Shown here piece after piece: positions 1 to 8,375 of a stretch of DNA of 64,000 nt. Under the pieces are notes generated by a model. The model searched no databases and was not told the DNA's origin. It was given only the letters and a program-made list of their open reading frames with translations. This DNA is from an uncultured Faecalibacterium sp. (GTDB lineage: Bacteria > Bacillota > Clostridia > Oscillospirales > Ruminococcaceae), in contig CAKTCK010000007.1 of NCBI GenBank assembly GCA_934539245.1, positions 1 through 64,000 on the forward strand. The letters are read 5' to 3'. The number at the start of each line of letters is the position of its first letter. The stretch's first letter is position 1. The position numbers were made by a program, and so were the translations under genes.

Positions 1-132
1 GACCGCGTTGAGAAGGTCTCTGACGCACTGAAGGTCGGCGATATGGTCGATGTGAAGCTGCTGGATGTTGACTTCGATAAGAAGCGCATCAGCCTGTCCA
101 TGAAGGCTCTGCTGAACGACGACGCTGAGTAA
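1..132 (+). CDS. S1 RNA-binding domain protein, C-terminal fragment
   Basis: Only the last 43 codons are inside the window; the gene enters from the left edge in frame 1 and stops at TAA. The visible residues (VGDMVDVKLLDVD, then KKRISLSMKAL) are the end of an S1 OB-fold, the RNA-binding domain of ribosomal protein S1 and of S1-type tails in Clostridia. It ends in a short acidic tail (NDDAE), common for the last S1 repeat of an RpsA-like protein. An rpsA-like gene is the best guess, but a Tex, PNPase or other S1 protein cannot be excluded from this fragment. A terminator follows directly. Confidence 0.8.
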   Translation, partial: DRVEKVSDALKVGDMVDVKLLDVDFDKKRISLSMKALLNDDAE

Positions 133-175
133 TCAGCCCTTCGTGCAAAAGCATAGCTTCTGACACAATGCGATC

Positions 176-219
176 TGCAGCCCCGTTGCCGGGAAAACGG
201 CGGCGGGGCTGTTTTTGTT
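176..219 (+). terminator. Intrinsic terminator after the S1-domain gene
   Basis: The arms CAGCCCCG and CGGGGCTG enclose an inner GCCGGGAAAACGGC hairpin and are followed by TTTTT. It lies 45 bases after the S1-domain stop and only 10 bases before the next start codon. Confidence 0.85.
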
Positions 220-228
220 AACAAAGCC

Positions 229-849
229 ATGATAAAGTTTTTCAAAAAGCACTGGGAAGTGCTTAGTTACCTGATCTTCGGCGTGCTGACCACCCTGCTG
301 AATATCCTGCTGTACGCGCTGTTCAGCCAGCTGTTCGGCTACACCGCCGCCAACAGCTGGGGCAATGTGCTGGATAATGCCTTGTGCATCCTGTTTGCCT
401 ACTGCACCAACCGCGCGTTCGTGTTCCGCAGCAAGACCACCGGCAAAGCCATGGCGAAGGAGTTCGGCACCTTTGTCACCTGCCGTCTGGGTACAATGCT
501 GCTGGACACTGCAATTATGCTGGTGCTGGGCAATCTGCTGGCGGCGCAGGGTGCAGCGCTGATGGACAACATGATGCAGGGCTTGTTGAGTGCAGTGGCC
601 AACTGGTTTGGCCCGGATACGGCCATCCAGATGGCAGCATCCTATGCAGGCACACCGGCGGGGGTCACGGATGGCTCTGCCGCCATTGCCGTCATCGGCG
701 GTGCAGACGGCCCCACGGCGATCTTCGTTACCAGCCGCTACAATGCACAGGCACTGTGGGGTCTGTGCGTCAAGGTATTCTCCAACGTGGTGGTCGTGGT
801 GCTGAACTATGTGTTCAGCAAGCTGATCATCTTTAAAAATCGTAAGTGA
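229..849 (+). CDS. GtrA-family polytopic membrane protein with an inserted GGADGPTAIFV motif
   Basis: A 206-residue membrane protein of the GtrA family, proteins thought to help move lipid-linked sugars across the membrane for wall or teichoic acid glycosylation. Family features are the N-terminal KHWEVLSYLIFGVLTTLLN segment, the NRAFVFRSK loop (about 61-69), and four hydrophobic segments, the last ending in NYVFSKLIIFKN. It is longer than usual (about 120-150 residues). The excess lies in the loop before the last membrane segment, about 105-172, and includes IGGADGPTAIFVTSR at 156-170, a signature otherwise known from the beta subunit of sodium-pumping decarboxylases. The ATG at 229 gives the normal family N terminus, but no Shine-Dalgarno is visible and a terminator ends 10 bases upstream. 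A GtrB-type glycosyltransferase lies far away at 48.5-49.5 kb. Confidence 0.85.
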   Translation: MIKFFKKHWEVLSYLIFGVLTTLLNILLYALFSQLFGYTAANSWGNVLDNALCILFAYCTNRAFVFRSKTTGKAMAKEFGTFVTCRLGTMLLDTAIMLVLGNLLAAQGAALMDNMMQGLLSAVANWFGPDTAIQMAASYAGTPAGVTDGSAAIAVIGGADGPTAIFVTSRYNAQALWGLCVKVFSNVVVVVLNYVFSKLIIFKNRK

Positions 850-882
850 GATATTTTCTCCGCCGCAGGCGGAGAAAATATC
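850..882. repeat. Perfect 15-bp palindrome between gtrA-like gene and small ORF
   Basis: GATATTTTCTCCGCC, a GCA loop, then its exact reverse complement. It starts at the stop codon of the GtrA gene and ends 11 bases before the Shine-Dalgarno of the next small ORF. No T-run follows, so it is more likely an mRNA 3'-end or processing hairpin, or a small palindromic repeat, than a classical terminator. It loosely resembles the palindromic cores near 46.88 and 51.75 kb. Confidence 0.7.
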
Positions 883-908
883 CAATATAATTTAGGAGGT
901 ACGGTATT

Positions 909-1043
909 ATGAAACGTGGTCTGAAAGGGTTCGCATTCCTGGTCTCTGGTCTGGTGCTGGGCATCATTGGTGCAACGGCATCGGTGACTGCGATCGCACT
1001 CAGCGCTGTCGGCATGGCAAAGGTGCGCCGTGCCAGCAAGTAA
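909..1043 (+). CDS. 44-residue small membrane peptide
   Basis: A short ORF with a strong Shine-Dalgarno (TAGGAGGT, 893-900) eight bases before ATG. The product begins MKRGLKGFAF, has one Gly/Ala-rich hydrophobic segment at about 8-36, and ends in the basic KVRRASK. It is probably a single-pass inner-membrane peptide with a cytoplasmic positive tail. It sits between the GtrA gene and deoC and ends 18 bases before the deoC start, so it may be co-transcribed with deoC. No function is recognised. The evidence that it is real is the ribosome-binding site, the good codon use and the fit between its neighbours. Confidence 0.65.
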   Translation: MKRGLKGFAFLVSGLVLGIIGATASVTAIALSAVGMAKVRRASK

Positions 1044-1061
1044 AACAACGGAGGAACGAGC

Positions 1062-1727
1062 ATGAACCGCGAAGAGATCCTGTCCCATGTCGATCATACC
1101 CTGCTGAAGCCGGAGGCTACTTGGCCCCAGATCCGGCAGCTGTGTGACGAGGCCATTGCAAACCATACCGCATCCGTTTGCATCAACACCTGCTACGTCA
1201 AGCAGGCTGTGGAGTATATGGCGGGCCGCATCCCCGTGTGCTGCGTGGTGGGCTTCCCTCTGGGTGCCATGGATACCGCCAGCAAGGCCTTTGAAGCCAA
1301 GACTGCTATCGAGAACGGCGCAGCCGAGGTGGATATGGTCATCAACATCGGCCGCCTGAAGAACAAGGAGTACGATGCTGTCCGCGAGGATATCCGTGCC
1401 GTGAAGCAGGCTGTGGGCGATAAGATTTTGAAGGTCATCATCGAGACCTGCCTGCTGACCGAGGAAGAGAAGGAAAAGATGTGCGACATCGTCTGCGAGG
1501 CCGGTGCCGACTACATCAAGACCAGCACCGGTTTTTCCACCGCAGGTGCAAATTTCCATGATGTGGAGCTGATGGTCAAGGGCGTGCATGGCCGCTGCAA
1601 GGTCAAGGCTGCGGGCGGCATTTCCACCGTGGAGGATATGGAGACCTTCCTTGCACTGGGCGCTGACCGTCTGGGCACCTCCCGCGCTGTCAAGATCCTG
1701 AACGGCGAGCAGGCAAAGGGCTACTAA
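1062..1727 (+). CDS. deoC: Deoxyribose-phosphate aldolase
   Basis: Cytosolic class I aldolase that cleaves 2-deoxyribose 5-phosphate to glyceraldehyde 3-phosphate and acetaldehyde in deoxynucleoside salvage. The 221-residue length is normal. The Schiff-base lysine is K153 in YIKTSTGF; the relay aspartate lies in EVDMVIN (D92) and the second active-site lysine in KVKAAGGI. The start is supported by GGAGGA about seven bases upstream. A strong terminator closes the unit. No other nucleoside-catabolism gene (deoA, deoD, cdd) lies beside it. Confidence 0.97.
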   Translation: MNREEILSHVDHTLLKPEATWPQIRQLCDEAIANHTASVCINTCYVKQAVEYMAGRIPVCCVVGFPLGAMDTASKAFEAKTAIENGAAEVDMVINIGRLKNKEYDAVREDIRAVKQAVGDKILKVIIETCLLTEEEKEKMCDIVCEAGADYIKTSTGFSTAGANFHDVELMVKGVHGRCKVKAAGGISTVEDMETFLALGADRLGTSRAVKILNGEQAKGY

Positions 1728-1794
1728 GCTTTCCGCGCAAAAGGCGGCTCGGTGAAGCCTTGGGCTTGGCTGAACTGAAAAGGATGATTTCCCA

Positions 1795-1832
1795 AAGGCT
1801 GCTGCACAAATTGCCGTGCAGCGGCCTTTTTT
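1795..1832 (+). terminator. Terminator of deoC
   Basis: GGCTGCTGCAC pairs with GTGCAGCGGCC around an eight-base loop, followed by TTTTTT. Confidence 0.9.
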
Positions 1833-1843
1833 GCGTCCAAGCC

Positions 1844-1873
1844 TTGCAAGCAGGGAGCAGCAGGGTGTATAAT
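1844..1873 (+). promoter_or_regulatory. Promoter of the GGDEF gene
   Basis: TTGCAA, 18 bases, TATAAT, placed between the deoC terminator and the GGDEF gene start about 70 bases downstream. Confidence 0.7.
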
Positions 1874-1942
1874 ACAAATATATAATGCATAAAATAGGAG
1901 CTGTCTGCCTTATGGAGTAAGGCGGGCAGAGGAGGAAATGCA

Positions 1943-3112
1943 ATGAATATACCCGAGATCCTTGTGGCTAATGGCACAGGGGCGGTGTTGGTATGCTTTC
2001 TGCTTTTACTGCGGGTGCGCGGCGAGAGTAAAAATAGTGTTGGAACAGAGCTTTTCTGCCGGATGCTGGTGGTGACGTTGGTGGCACAGGTAACAGAGAC
2101 GCTCAGCTTTCTGCTGGACGGCGTGCCCGGCGCGGCAAGCCGGTTCTGGCTGTACCTCACCAACACTGTCTGTACCGGCGCGACCGTGTGCGTGGGCTTT
2201 GCGTGGTGTTTGTATGTGGACTTCCGGGTCTACCGCAGCACCGGACGCCTGCGCAAGAGGCACCTGATGCTGGGCGCGCCGCTGTTGGCTGTTCTTCTTC
2301 TGCTGCTGGCAAACCTTTTCGGTATGGGATGGATCTTTACTATCTCCGCAGACAACGTTTACCATCGCGGTCCGCTGAACATTTTGCTGTATCTGCTGCT
2401 GTTCAGCTATTACGCCGAGAGTGTGTGGCAGGTGCATAAGGCCAAGCGTGACGGCATTACGGTGGATTTTTTTCCGGTGTATTACTTCGTGGTCACCTGT
2501 GTGGTGGGTACGGTGCTGCAAGGCGTGTTCTACGGCATGGCGTTCGGCTGGCTGTCGGTGTCCGTTGCCTTTGTTTTTGTGGACAGCCAGACCCGCAGCC
2601 TGAGCGGCTATACCGACGAGTTGTCCGGCCTGTTTGGGCGCAAGTACATGAACTATTGTCTGGAGCGTATCCATGCCACACAGGAGAAGGACATTTACGG
2701 CATCATGATGGACGTGAACTGCTTCAAGGAGATCAACGACACCTACGGTCACGCCGAGGGCGACCGCGCCATTCAGGAGATCGGACACATCCTGTCCGGG
2801 GCGCTGGCGGCAAACTCGGTAGCGATCCGCATGAGCGGCGACGAGTTCATGGTGCTGATCCGGCACGGCTCGGAGGAGATACTGGACAAGACCTGCGCCG
2901 CCATCGAGCAGCGGGTGCAGCACTATAACGCCACCGCCCCGGCGGGCAGCTTTCAGCTGTCCTTCTCTACCGGCGTGGCAAAGTACGAGGGCGGCAGCGT
3001 GGAAAAGTTTCTGGTGGAGCTGGACCAGCGGATGTACGCAGAAAAGCGCGCTTTCCACGCCGCCCGGGACGGCCATGCCGCACCGGTGCAGGGGAATGCT
3101 CCATCAATTTAA
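1943..3112 (+). CDS. Membrane-anchored GGDEF-domain protein (probable diguanylate cyclase)
   Basis: A 389-residue protein with about seven N-terminal membrane segments (1-215) and a C-terminal GGDEF domain (about 225-370) predicted to make cyclic di-GMP from two GTP. The domain begins with DELSGLFGRKYM (usual DxLTGLxNRR), keeps the metal/substrate stretch MDVNCFKEINDTYGH, and has SGDEF as the active-site loop, a variant often active. The allosteric RxxD site normally five residues upstream is absent (ANSVAIR instead), suggesting no product inhibition. GAGGAGG stands just before the ATG. It is a lone gene with its own promoter. The membrane part is probably a sensor of unknown signal. Confidence 0.88.
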   Translation: MNIPEILVANGTGAVLVCFLLLLRVRGESKNSVGTELFCRMLVVTLVAQVTETLSFLLDGVPGAASRFWLYLTNTVCTGATVCVGFAWCLYVDFRVYRSTGRLRKRHLMLGAPLLAVLLLLLANLFGMGWIFTISADNVYHRGPLNILLYLLLFSYYAESVWQVHKAKRDGITVDFFPVYYFVVTCVVGTVLQGVFYGMAFGWLSVSVAFVFVDSQTRSLSGYTDELSGLFGRKYMNYCLERIHATQEKDIYGIMMDVNCFKEINDTYGHAEGDRAIQEIGHILSGALAANSVAIRMSGDEFMVLIRHGSEEILDKTCAAIEQRVQHYNATAPAGSFQLSFSTGVAKYEGGSVEKFLVELDQRMYAEKRAFHAARDGHAAPVQGNAPSI

Positions 3113-3142
3113 AAGGAATGTCTAAAATAAGTGCGACTTATC

Positions 3143-3171
3143 TTGACAATCTGACGCTGTAATGATAGAAT
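3143..3171 (+). promoter_or_regulatory. Promoter of the metK riboswitch transcript
   Basis: A consensus TTGACA, 17 bases, TAGAAT. The predicted start near 3178 is just upstream of the SAM-I aptamer. Confidence 0.85.
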
Positions 3172-3191
3172 ATGGAGCGTACCAATTGAAT

Positions 3192-3338
3192 ACCGACTTA
3201 TCAAGAGCGGCTGAGGGGACAGGCCCTGTGAAGCCCGACAACCTGCGCGAGAGCGTAAGGTGCCAAATCCTGCGGGAAACCGGAAGATAAGAGTGCAACG
3301 CTCAGAGCTTTCGGCTCTGGGCGCTTTTATTTTTCAGA
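3192..3338 (+). promoter_or_regulatory. SAM-I (S-box) riboswitch controlling metK
   Basis: The leader carries S-box core elements in order: a closing P1 stem CTTATC/GATAAG (3197-3202 and 3286-3291), AGAGCGGCTGAGGGGAC, GGCCCTGTGAAGCCCGACAACC, and the GGTGCCAAATCCTGCGGG stretch. It is followed by an intrinsic terminator (CGCTCAGAGC/GGCTCTGGGCG then TTTTATTTTT, 3299-3335). S-adenosylmethionine binding should stabilise P1 and let the terminator form, so high SAM turns metK off. Confidence 0.93.
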
Positions 3339-3392
3339 ACAAACTTGATGGAATGGTAAATACACGCAACTGCAACATTTAGGAGGCAAAAA

Positions 3393-4547
3393 ATGGCTAG
3401 ACACCTGTTTACTTCGGAGTCCGTCACCGAGGGACATCCCGACAAGATCTGCGACCAGATCTCGGACGCAATTCTGGACGAGATCCTGACCCACGACCCC
3501 GATGCCCGCGTGGCCTGCGAGACCTGCGCATCCACCGGCCTTGTGCACATTATGGGCGAGATCACCACCAGCTGCTATGTGGACTTCCAGAAGGTCGTCC
3601 GCGAGGTGGTGGCAGATATCGGCTACACCCGCGCAAAGTACGGCTTTGACGCCGACACCTGCGCCGTCATCTCCAACATTGACGGCCAGAGCCCCGATAT
3701 TGCACTGGGCACCAACGATCAGGTGGGCGGTGCAGGTGATCAGGGCATGATGTTCGGTTATGCCTGCGACGAGACCCCTGAGCTGATGCCCATGCCCATC
3801 AGCCTTGCCCACAAGCTGGCAAAGCGCCTGACCGAAGTGCGCAAGAGCGGCGAGATGGACTACTTGCGCCCGGACGGCAAGAGCCAGGTGACCGTGGAGT
3901 ACGACGAGAACAACAAGCCCGTGCGCGTGGACGCCGTGGTCATCTCCAGCCAGCACAGCGAGAGCGTGAGCATGGAGCAGCTGCGCGCAGACGTGATGGA
4001 AAAGGTCATCAAGGCCACCATCCCCGCCGAGCTGCTGGACGAGAACACCAAGTACTACATCAACCCCACCGGCCGCTTTGTTGTGGGCGGCCCGCAGGGC
4101 GATACCGGCCTGACCGGCCGTAAGATCATTGTGGACACCTACGGCGGCTATGCACGCCACGGCGGCGGTGCCTTCTCCGGCAAGGACCCCAGCAAGGTGG
4201 ACCGCAGCGCAGCCTACGCTACCCGCTGGGTGGCCAAGAACATCGTGGCTGCGGGTCTGGCAAAGCAGTGCGAGGTGCAGGTGGCTTACGCCATCGGCGT
4301 GGCAAAGCCCGTGTCCATCATGGTGGATACCTTCGGCACCGGCACGGTGGCAGACGAGAAGATCGAGCAGGCTGTGGAAAAGGTGTTTGACCTGACCCCC
4401 GCCGCCATCATCCGCGAGCTGAACCTGCGCAAGCCCATCTACCGCCAGCTGGCTGCCTACGGCCACATGGGCCGCGAGGATCTGGGCGTGAAGTGGGAGA
4501 ACACCGACCGCGTGGATGCCCTGAAGGCTGCCGTAGCTGCCCTGTAA
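3393..4547 (+). CDS. metK: S-adenosylmethionine synthetase
   Basis: Makes S-adenosylmethionine from methionine and ATP in the cytosol. The 384-residue protein has the family hallmarks: [20 protein letters not shown] at the N terminus with the catalytic His, the [12 protein letters not shown] methionine-binding loop (about 116-127), the [16 protein letters not shown] phosphate-binding motif (about 253-268), and the usual end. AGGAGG lies about nine bases before ATG. It is a single-gene unit under a SAM-I riboswitch, giving direct product feedback, with its own terminator. Confidence 0.98.
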   Translation: MARHLFTSESVTEGHPDKICDQISDAILDEILTHDPDARVACETCASTGLVHIMGEITTSCYVDFQKVVREVVADIGYTRAKYGFDADTCAVISNIDGQSPDIALGTNDQVGGAGDQGMMFGYACDETPELMPMPISLAHKLAKRLTEVRKSGEMDYLRPDGKSQVTVEYDENNKPVRVDAVVISSQHSESVSMEQLRADVMEKVIKATIPAELLDENTKYYINPTGRFVVGGPQGDTGLTGRKIIVDTYGGYARHGGGAFSGKDPSKVDRSAAYATRWVAKNIVAAGLAKQCEVQVAYAIGVAKPVSIMVDTFGTGTVADEKIEQAVEKVFDLTPAAIIRELNLRKPIYRQLAAYGHMGREDLGVKWENTDRVDALKAAVAAL

Positions 4548-4582
4548 AAGGCGTTTTTCCATAGAAGGTAAGTGAAAAAAGC

Positions 4583-4616
4583 AAGCCGCTGCACCTGACC
4601 GTGCGGCGGCTTTTTT
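4583..4616 (+). terminator. Terminator of metK
   Basis: AAGCCGCTGCAC and GTGCGGCGGC form the stem, followed by TTTTTT. Confidence 0.9.
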
Positions 4617-4671
4617 GCGGGTGCGGCAGCTTTGCCCGGAGACTGTACTATAAAATACATAACTCCGGTTC

Positions 4672-4700
4672 TTGCCCGGCGGCGCGGGCTGTGTTACACT
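4672..4700 (+). promoter_or_regulatory. Promoter of the SpoIID-like gene
   Basis: TTGCCC, 17 bases, TACACT; the predicted start is about 40 bases before the TTG start codon. Confidence 0.65.
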
Positions 4701-4748
4701 AAGGTTATATCAAAATGTAAACTATGCCCATAAGGAGGGAACCGGACT

Positions 4749-5795
4749 TTGAAACATCTGCATTCTTTTGCCCGCCGCGCGGCGGCTTTTCTGCTGGCGG
4801 CGGTGCTGTGCGTCTGCATCCCGGCGGCAGCGGCTTCGGCTGCCACCACCATCGGCGGGGCCGATACCACCCTGATCCCCGCAGAGGACGAAAACTGTCT
4901 GAGCTGGCTGTTTGGCTCCAAGGATAAGATCACCATGCCGTACCTGAACATCAAGGGGCAGGGGCTCAAGCGCAACGTCACATTGGATCTGGTGGACTGT
5001 CTGGTGGGCATCACCTACACCGAGCTTGGCTCCATTGGCAGTTATGTCAGCGCCAGCGCCGCGCAGCAGGCGTGGAAGGCGCAGGCGGTGGCGGTGCACT
5101 CCTATCTGGAATACCACAAGCAGTACGGCTCGTCCACCAATGCGCTGATCTACACCCCTGTCAGCCAGATCCCGTCCTCCACCCGCAGCGCCATCCGCAA
5201 GGCGGTGCAGGCGGTCAAGGACGAGGTGCTGGTATACAATGGCAGTGTGTGCGACGCGGTATGGTCTGCCAGTGCGGGCTACAACACCCAGACCGGCATG
5301 TACGGAACCTGCGCCAGCTTGGACGCATGGGGTACGGATGTGCCCTACCTGCAAAGCGTGGAAAGCCCCTACGAGGAGCAGTACCACAACCTGCTGCGCC
5401 GGGTGATCGGCAAGGACTACACCTATATAGAATACAACGACAGCCGCACCGGCGAGCCTTACCAGAGCGCCGACACCACCCACAAGGATCTGGGCGGCTT
5501 TGTGCAGTACAATACGCTGGTGTCCAACGGGCGCAGCTACCGGTACATCAACCAGTTCGTTTCCTCCCGCTACTGCTTTGACTTTGGAGCAGATGCAAAC
5601 GGCATCCCCTGCATGACCTACTACGGCTTTGGCCATGGCGTGGGTATGAGCCAGTGCGGTGCGGTGGGCTACGCCGCCGAGGAGGGCATGAACTACAAGC
5701 AGATCTTACAGCACTACTACACCGGCGCAAAGATCCGTACCAGCACCACCCGCAGCGGCGGGTTGTTCGGCTGGCTGGCGGGACTGTTCCGCTGA
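4749..5795 (+). CDS. SpoIID/LytB-domain cell-wall hydrolase, secreted
   Basis: A 348-residue exported protein with a signal peptide (about 1-32, Ala-rich, cut near ASA-ATT) and a SpoIID domain, a lytic transglycosylase that cleaves peptidoglycan strands. Family marks are the catalytic glutamate region CLVGITYTELG (E92), AWKAQAVAVHSYLEYHK, and the closing FGHGVGMSQCGA/GYAAEEGMNYKQILQHYY. The only plausible start is TTG at 4749, with AAGGAGG about ten bases upstream; no in-frame ATG gives the signal peptide. No other sporulation genes are nearby and the next genes are glycosyltransferases, so a role in vegetative wall turnover is more likely than engulfment. Confidence 0.88.
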   Translation: MKHLHSFARRAAAFLLAAVLCVCIPAAAASAATTIGGADTTLIPAEDENCLSWLFGSKDKITMPYLNIKGQGLKRNVTLDLVDCLVGITYTELGSIGSYVSASAAQQAWKAQAVAVHSYLEYHKQYGSSTNALIYTPVSQIPSSTRSAIRKAVQAVKDEVLVYNGSVCDAVWSASAGYNTQTGMYGTCASLDAWGTDVPYLQSVESPYEEQYHNLLRRVIGKDYTYIEYNDSRTGEPYQSADTTHKDLGGFVQYNTLVSNGRSYRYINQFVSSRYCFDFGADANGIPCMTYYGFGHGVGMSQCGAVGYAAEEGMNYKQILQHYYTGAKIRTSTTRSGGLFGWLAGLFR

Positions 5796-5826
5796 GAGGC
5801 TATTTGACTGAAATTCTGGAAATACC

Positions 5827-5855
5827 TTCTCAAACGCCGTAGGATTTGGTATACT
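5827..5855 (+). promoter_or_regulatory. Probable promoter of the glycosyltransferase pair
   Basis: A good -10 (TATACT, 5850-5855) with a weak -35 (TTCTCA) at 17-base spacing. The predicted start near 5862 leaves almost no leader for an ATG at 5873 and favours the one at 5924. Confidence 0.45.
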
Positions 5856-5923
5856 ATATCCGTTTGTGAAAAATGAACGGGAAACATAACTGCGTGGAAA
5901 AGCGCACGGATTGGAGTATCAGC

Positions 5924-8338
5924 ATGGAGTTGGATCAGGAAAAGCAGAATCAGGAGGCCGCCGAGCGCTGCCGTGCACTGGCACAGCGCATCGTGCGGGA
6001 GCTGGCTCCCCGCAGCGTACAGGTGCTGGAGGACAGCGGGCTGCTGGAAAAAGCTTTTTGTAAAATGAATACCACGGTGGTGCAAAGCGCCCCGGAGCTG
6101 CTGGTGGTGGCAGACCCCCAGTGGGTCACCCTGCCCACGGTACAAGCCGAAAAGGTGCTGCTGGTGTGCGGCGAGTACGCCGGCATGGCAGACTGCGCAA
6201 AGCAGCTTGCCGCACAGGGCTTCTGCCGGGAGCTTGCATGGAAGGATCACGGCAAGGAGCAGCTGACGGCGCTGTTCTGCCGCATGGACGCCCCGGAGCT
6301 GCCGGAGCGGGAAAACGGCTACGAGCAGCAGCTGGACATTCTGCGGGAGCGCACCCTGCTGGCTGAGCGCACCGCCGCCGAGCAGGCCGCCCAGCTGGAA
6401 CGGCTGCGCAGCGACCTTTCCCTGAGCCGCAGCCACGAGCAGGACTTGGAAAAGACCCTGAACAGCGTGGTCAACTCCACCTTCTGGAAGGCCAGCTGGC
6501 CGCTGCGGTATCTGGTAAGCAAGTGCCGCCAGCTGTGGCGCACCTTCCCGCTGTTCGTCTTTTTTGCCACCCTGCGCCGGGTGGGCTTTGCGGGCGTAAT
6601 GGCACAGGCCAAGGCCAAAAAGGAGTATAAAAAGCTGTTCCCGGGTAAGGCGATGCCCGCCGACCGCTTTGCGGACGTGGAGCTGCTGGTAAAACAGGCC
6701 GCAGACCAGCCCGATGCACCCCTTATCAGCATCGTGGTGCCGCTGTACAACACCCCCCACGATTTTCTGGTGGAACTGCTGGACTCGGTACAGAATCAGA
6801 CCTACCGCAACTGGGAGCTGTGCATGGTGGACGCCGGGCAGGACGCGGAGGTGGGTGCCCTCGTACAGGAGCGCGCCCGTACCGACAGCCGCATCCGCTA
6901 CCAGAAACTGGACAGCAACGAGGGCATTGCGGGCAACACCAATCAGGGCTTTGCCCTTGCCACGGGTGAATATATCGCCCTGCTGGACCATGACGACATC
7001 CTGCACCCCTGCGCACTGTGGTATGTGGCGGAAGCCATTGCCAAGCAGGGCGCGGACTTTGTGTACACGGATGAAGTGACCTTTGAAGGGGATATCGACC
7101 ACCTGACGGTCTACCACTTCAAGCCGGACTATATGCTGGATAACCTCCGCTCCAACAACTATATTTGCCACCTGAGCGTGTTCAGTGCGGCGCTGCTGGC
7201 AAAGGTGGGCGGCGACGAGCGGGCAGAGTTCAACGGCAGTCAGGACTACGACCTCTACCTGCGCCTGACCGAGCAGGCAGAGAAGATCGTGCACATCCCG
7301 CATCTGCTGTACTACTGGCGTTCCAGCCCCGCCAGCGTGGCCAGCAACATCTCCGCCAAGACCTATTGCCTTGAAGCAGCCATGAAGGCGCTGCGCGCCC
7401 ACTACGACCGCATGGGCGTGCCGGTGGACGCGGTGACCATGGTGCCCAACACCCCGGGCTTCTACAAGACCGATTACACCATTACAAAGCCCGGGCGGGT
7501 CAGCGTGCTGATCCCCAGCTGCGACCATTCGGGCGACCTGCGGGTGTGCGTGGAGTCCATCTACCGCAAGACCACCTACCCGGATTTTGAAGTCATCATC
7601 ATCGAGAACAACAGCAAGGAGCCCGCCACCTTCCGCTGCTACGAGCAGCTGCAAAAGGAGCACCCGGACACCCTGCATGTGCTCACATGGCAGGGTACCG
7701 GCTTCAATTACAGCGCTCTGAACAACTTCGGCGCACAGGCTGCCACCGGCGAGTATCTGCTGCTGCTCAACAACGATACCGAGGTCATCTCGCCCCGCTG
7801 GATGGAGGAGATGGTCATGTACGCCCAGCAGGACCGCGTGGGCTGCGTGGGCGCAAAGCTGCTCTACCCGGACAACACCATCCAGCACGCGGGCATCGGC
7901 TTTGGTTTCCTGACGCTGGCGGCGCACATGCACAAGAACTTCCCCGTGGGGCATCCCGGCTATATGGGGCGGCTCTCCTACGCGCAGGACGTGTACGCCG
8001 TGACCGCCGCCTGCCTGATGGTGCGCAAGGACGTATACGAGCAGGTAAACGGGCTGGACGAGAGCTTTGCTGTGGCCTTCAACGACGTGGACTTCTGCGT
8101 GCGCGTGCGGGAGGCGGGCTACACCAACGTGTTCACCCCCTTTGCGCAGCTGTACCACTACGAGAGCAAGAGCCGCGGGCTGGACGAGAGCCCTGCCAAG
8201 CGCAAGCGCTTTGCCTCCGAGGTGGAGCGCTTCCAGAAGCGGTGGGCAAAGCAGCTGGCTGCGGGCGACCCCTGCATGAACCCCAACTTTGACCTGATGA
8301 AGGAGGACTTCAGCTTTGACATCAAACCGCTGGAGTGA
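5924..8338 (+). CDS. Two-domain family-2 glycosyltransferase (rhamnan/polysaccharide type)
   Basis: An 804-residue protein from ATG 5924, preferred over the in-frame ATG at 5873 because GGAG precedes it and the promoter lies close upstream. The order is an N-terminal region of unknown fold, a coiled coil (about 130-185), NSTFWKASWPLRYL (a linker motif common ahead of GT2 domains), a first GT-A domain starting LISIVVPLYN with DHDD as metal motif, and a second starting VSVLIPSCDHSG with LLLNNDTEV. Such double GT2 proteins build wall or capsular polysaccharide on the cytosolic membrane face. The following single GT2 and the dTDP-rhamnose genes suggest a rhamnose-containing polymer; this is inference. 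Confidence 0.88.
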   Translation: MELDQEKQNQEAAERCRALAQRIVRELAPRSVQVLEDSGLLEKAFCKMNTTVVQSAPELLVVADPQWVTLPTVQAEKVLLVCGEYAGMADCAKQLAAQGFCRELAWKDHGKEQLTALFCRMDAPELPERENGYEQQLDILRERTLLAERTAAEQAAQLERLRSDLSLSRSHEQDLEKTLNSVVNSTFWKASWPLRYLVSKCRQLWRTFPLFVFFATLRRVGFAGVMAQAKAKKEYKKLFPGKAMPADRFADVELLVKQAADQPDAPLISIVVPLYNTPHDFLVELLDSVQNQTYRNWELCMVDAGQDAEVGALVQERARTDSRIRYQKLDSNEGIAGNTNQGFALATGEYIALLDHDDILHPCALWYVAEAIAKQGADFVYTDEVTFEGDIDHLTVYHFKPDYMLDNLRSNNYICHLSVFSAALLAKVGGDERAEFNGSQDYDLYLRLTEQAEKIVHIPHLLYYWRSSPASVASNISAKTYCLEAAMKALRAHYDRMGVPVDAVTMVPNTPGFYKTDYTITKPGRVSVLIPSCDHSGDLRVCVESIYRKTTYPDFEVIIIENNSKEPATFRCYEQLQKEHPDTLHVLTWQGTGFNYSALNNFGAQAATGEYLLLLNNDTEVISPRWMEEMVMYAQQDRVGCVGAKLLYPDNTIQHAGIGFGFLTLAAHMHKNFPVGHPGYMGRLSYAQDVYAVTAACLMVRKDVYEQVNGLDESFAVAFNDVDFCVRVREAGYTNVFTPFAQLYHYESKSRGLDESPAKRKRFASEVERFQKRWAKQLAAGDPCMNPNFDLMKEDFSFDIKPLE

Positions 8339-8375
8339 GCCTTTGACCCAAACCGAAACGAAAGGGGGAACGCAG

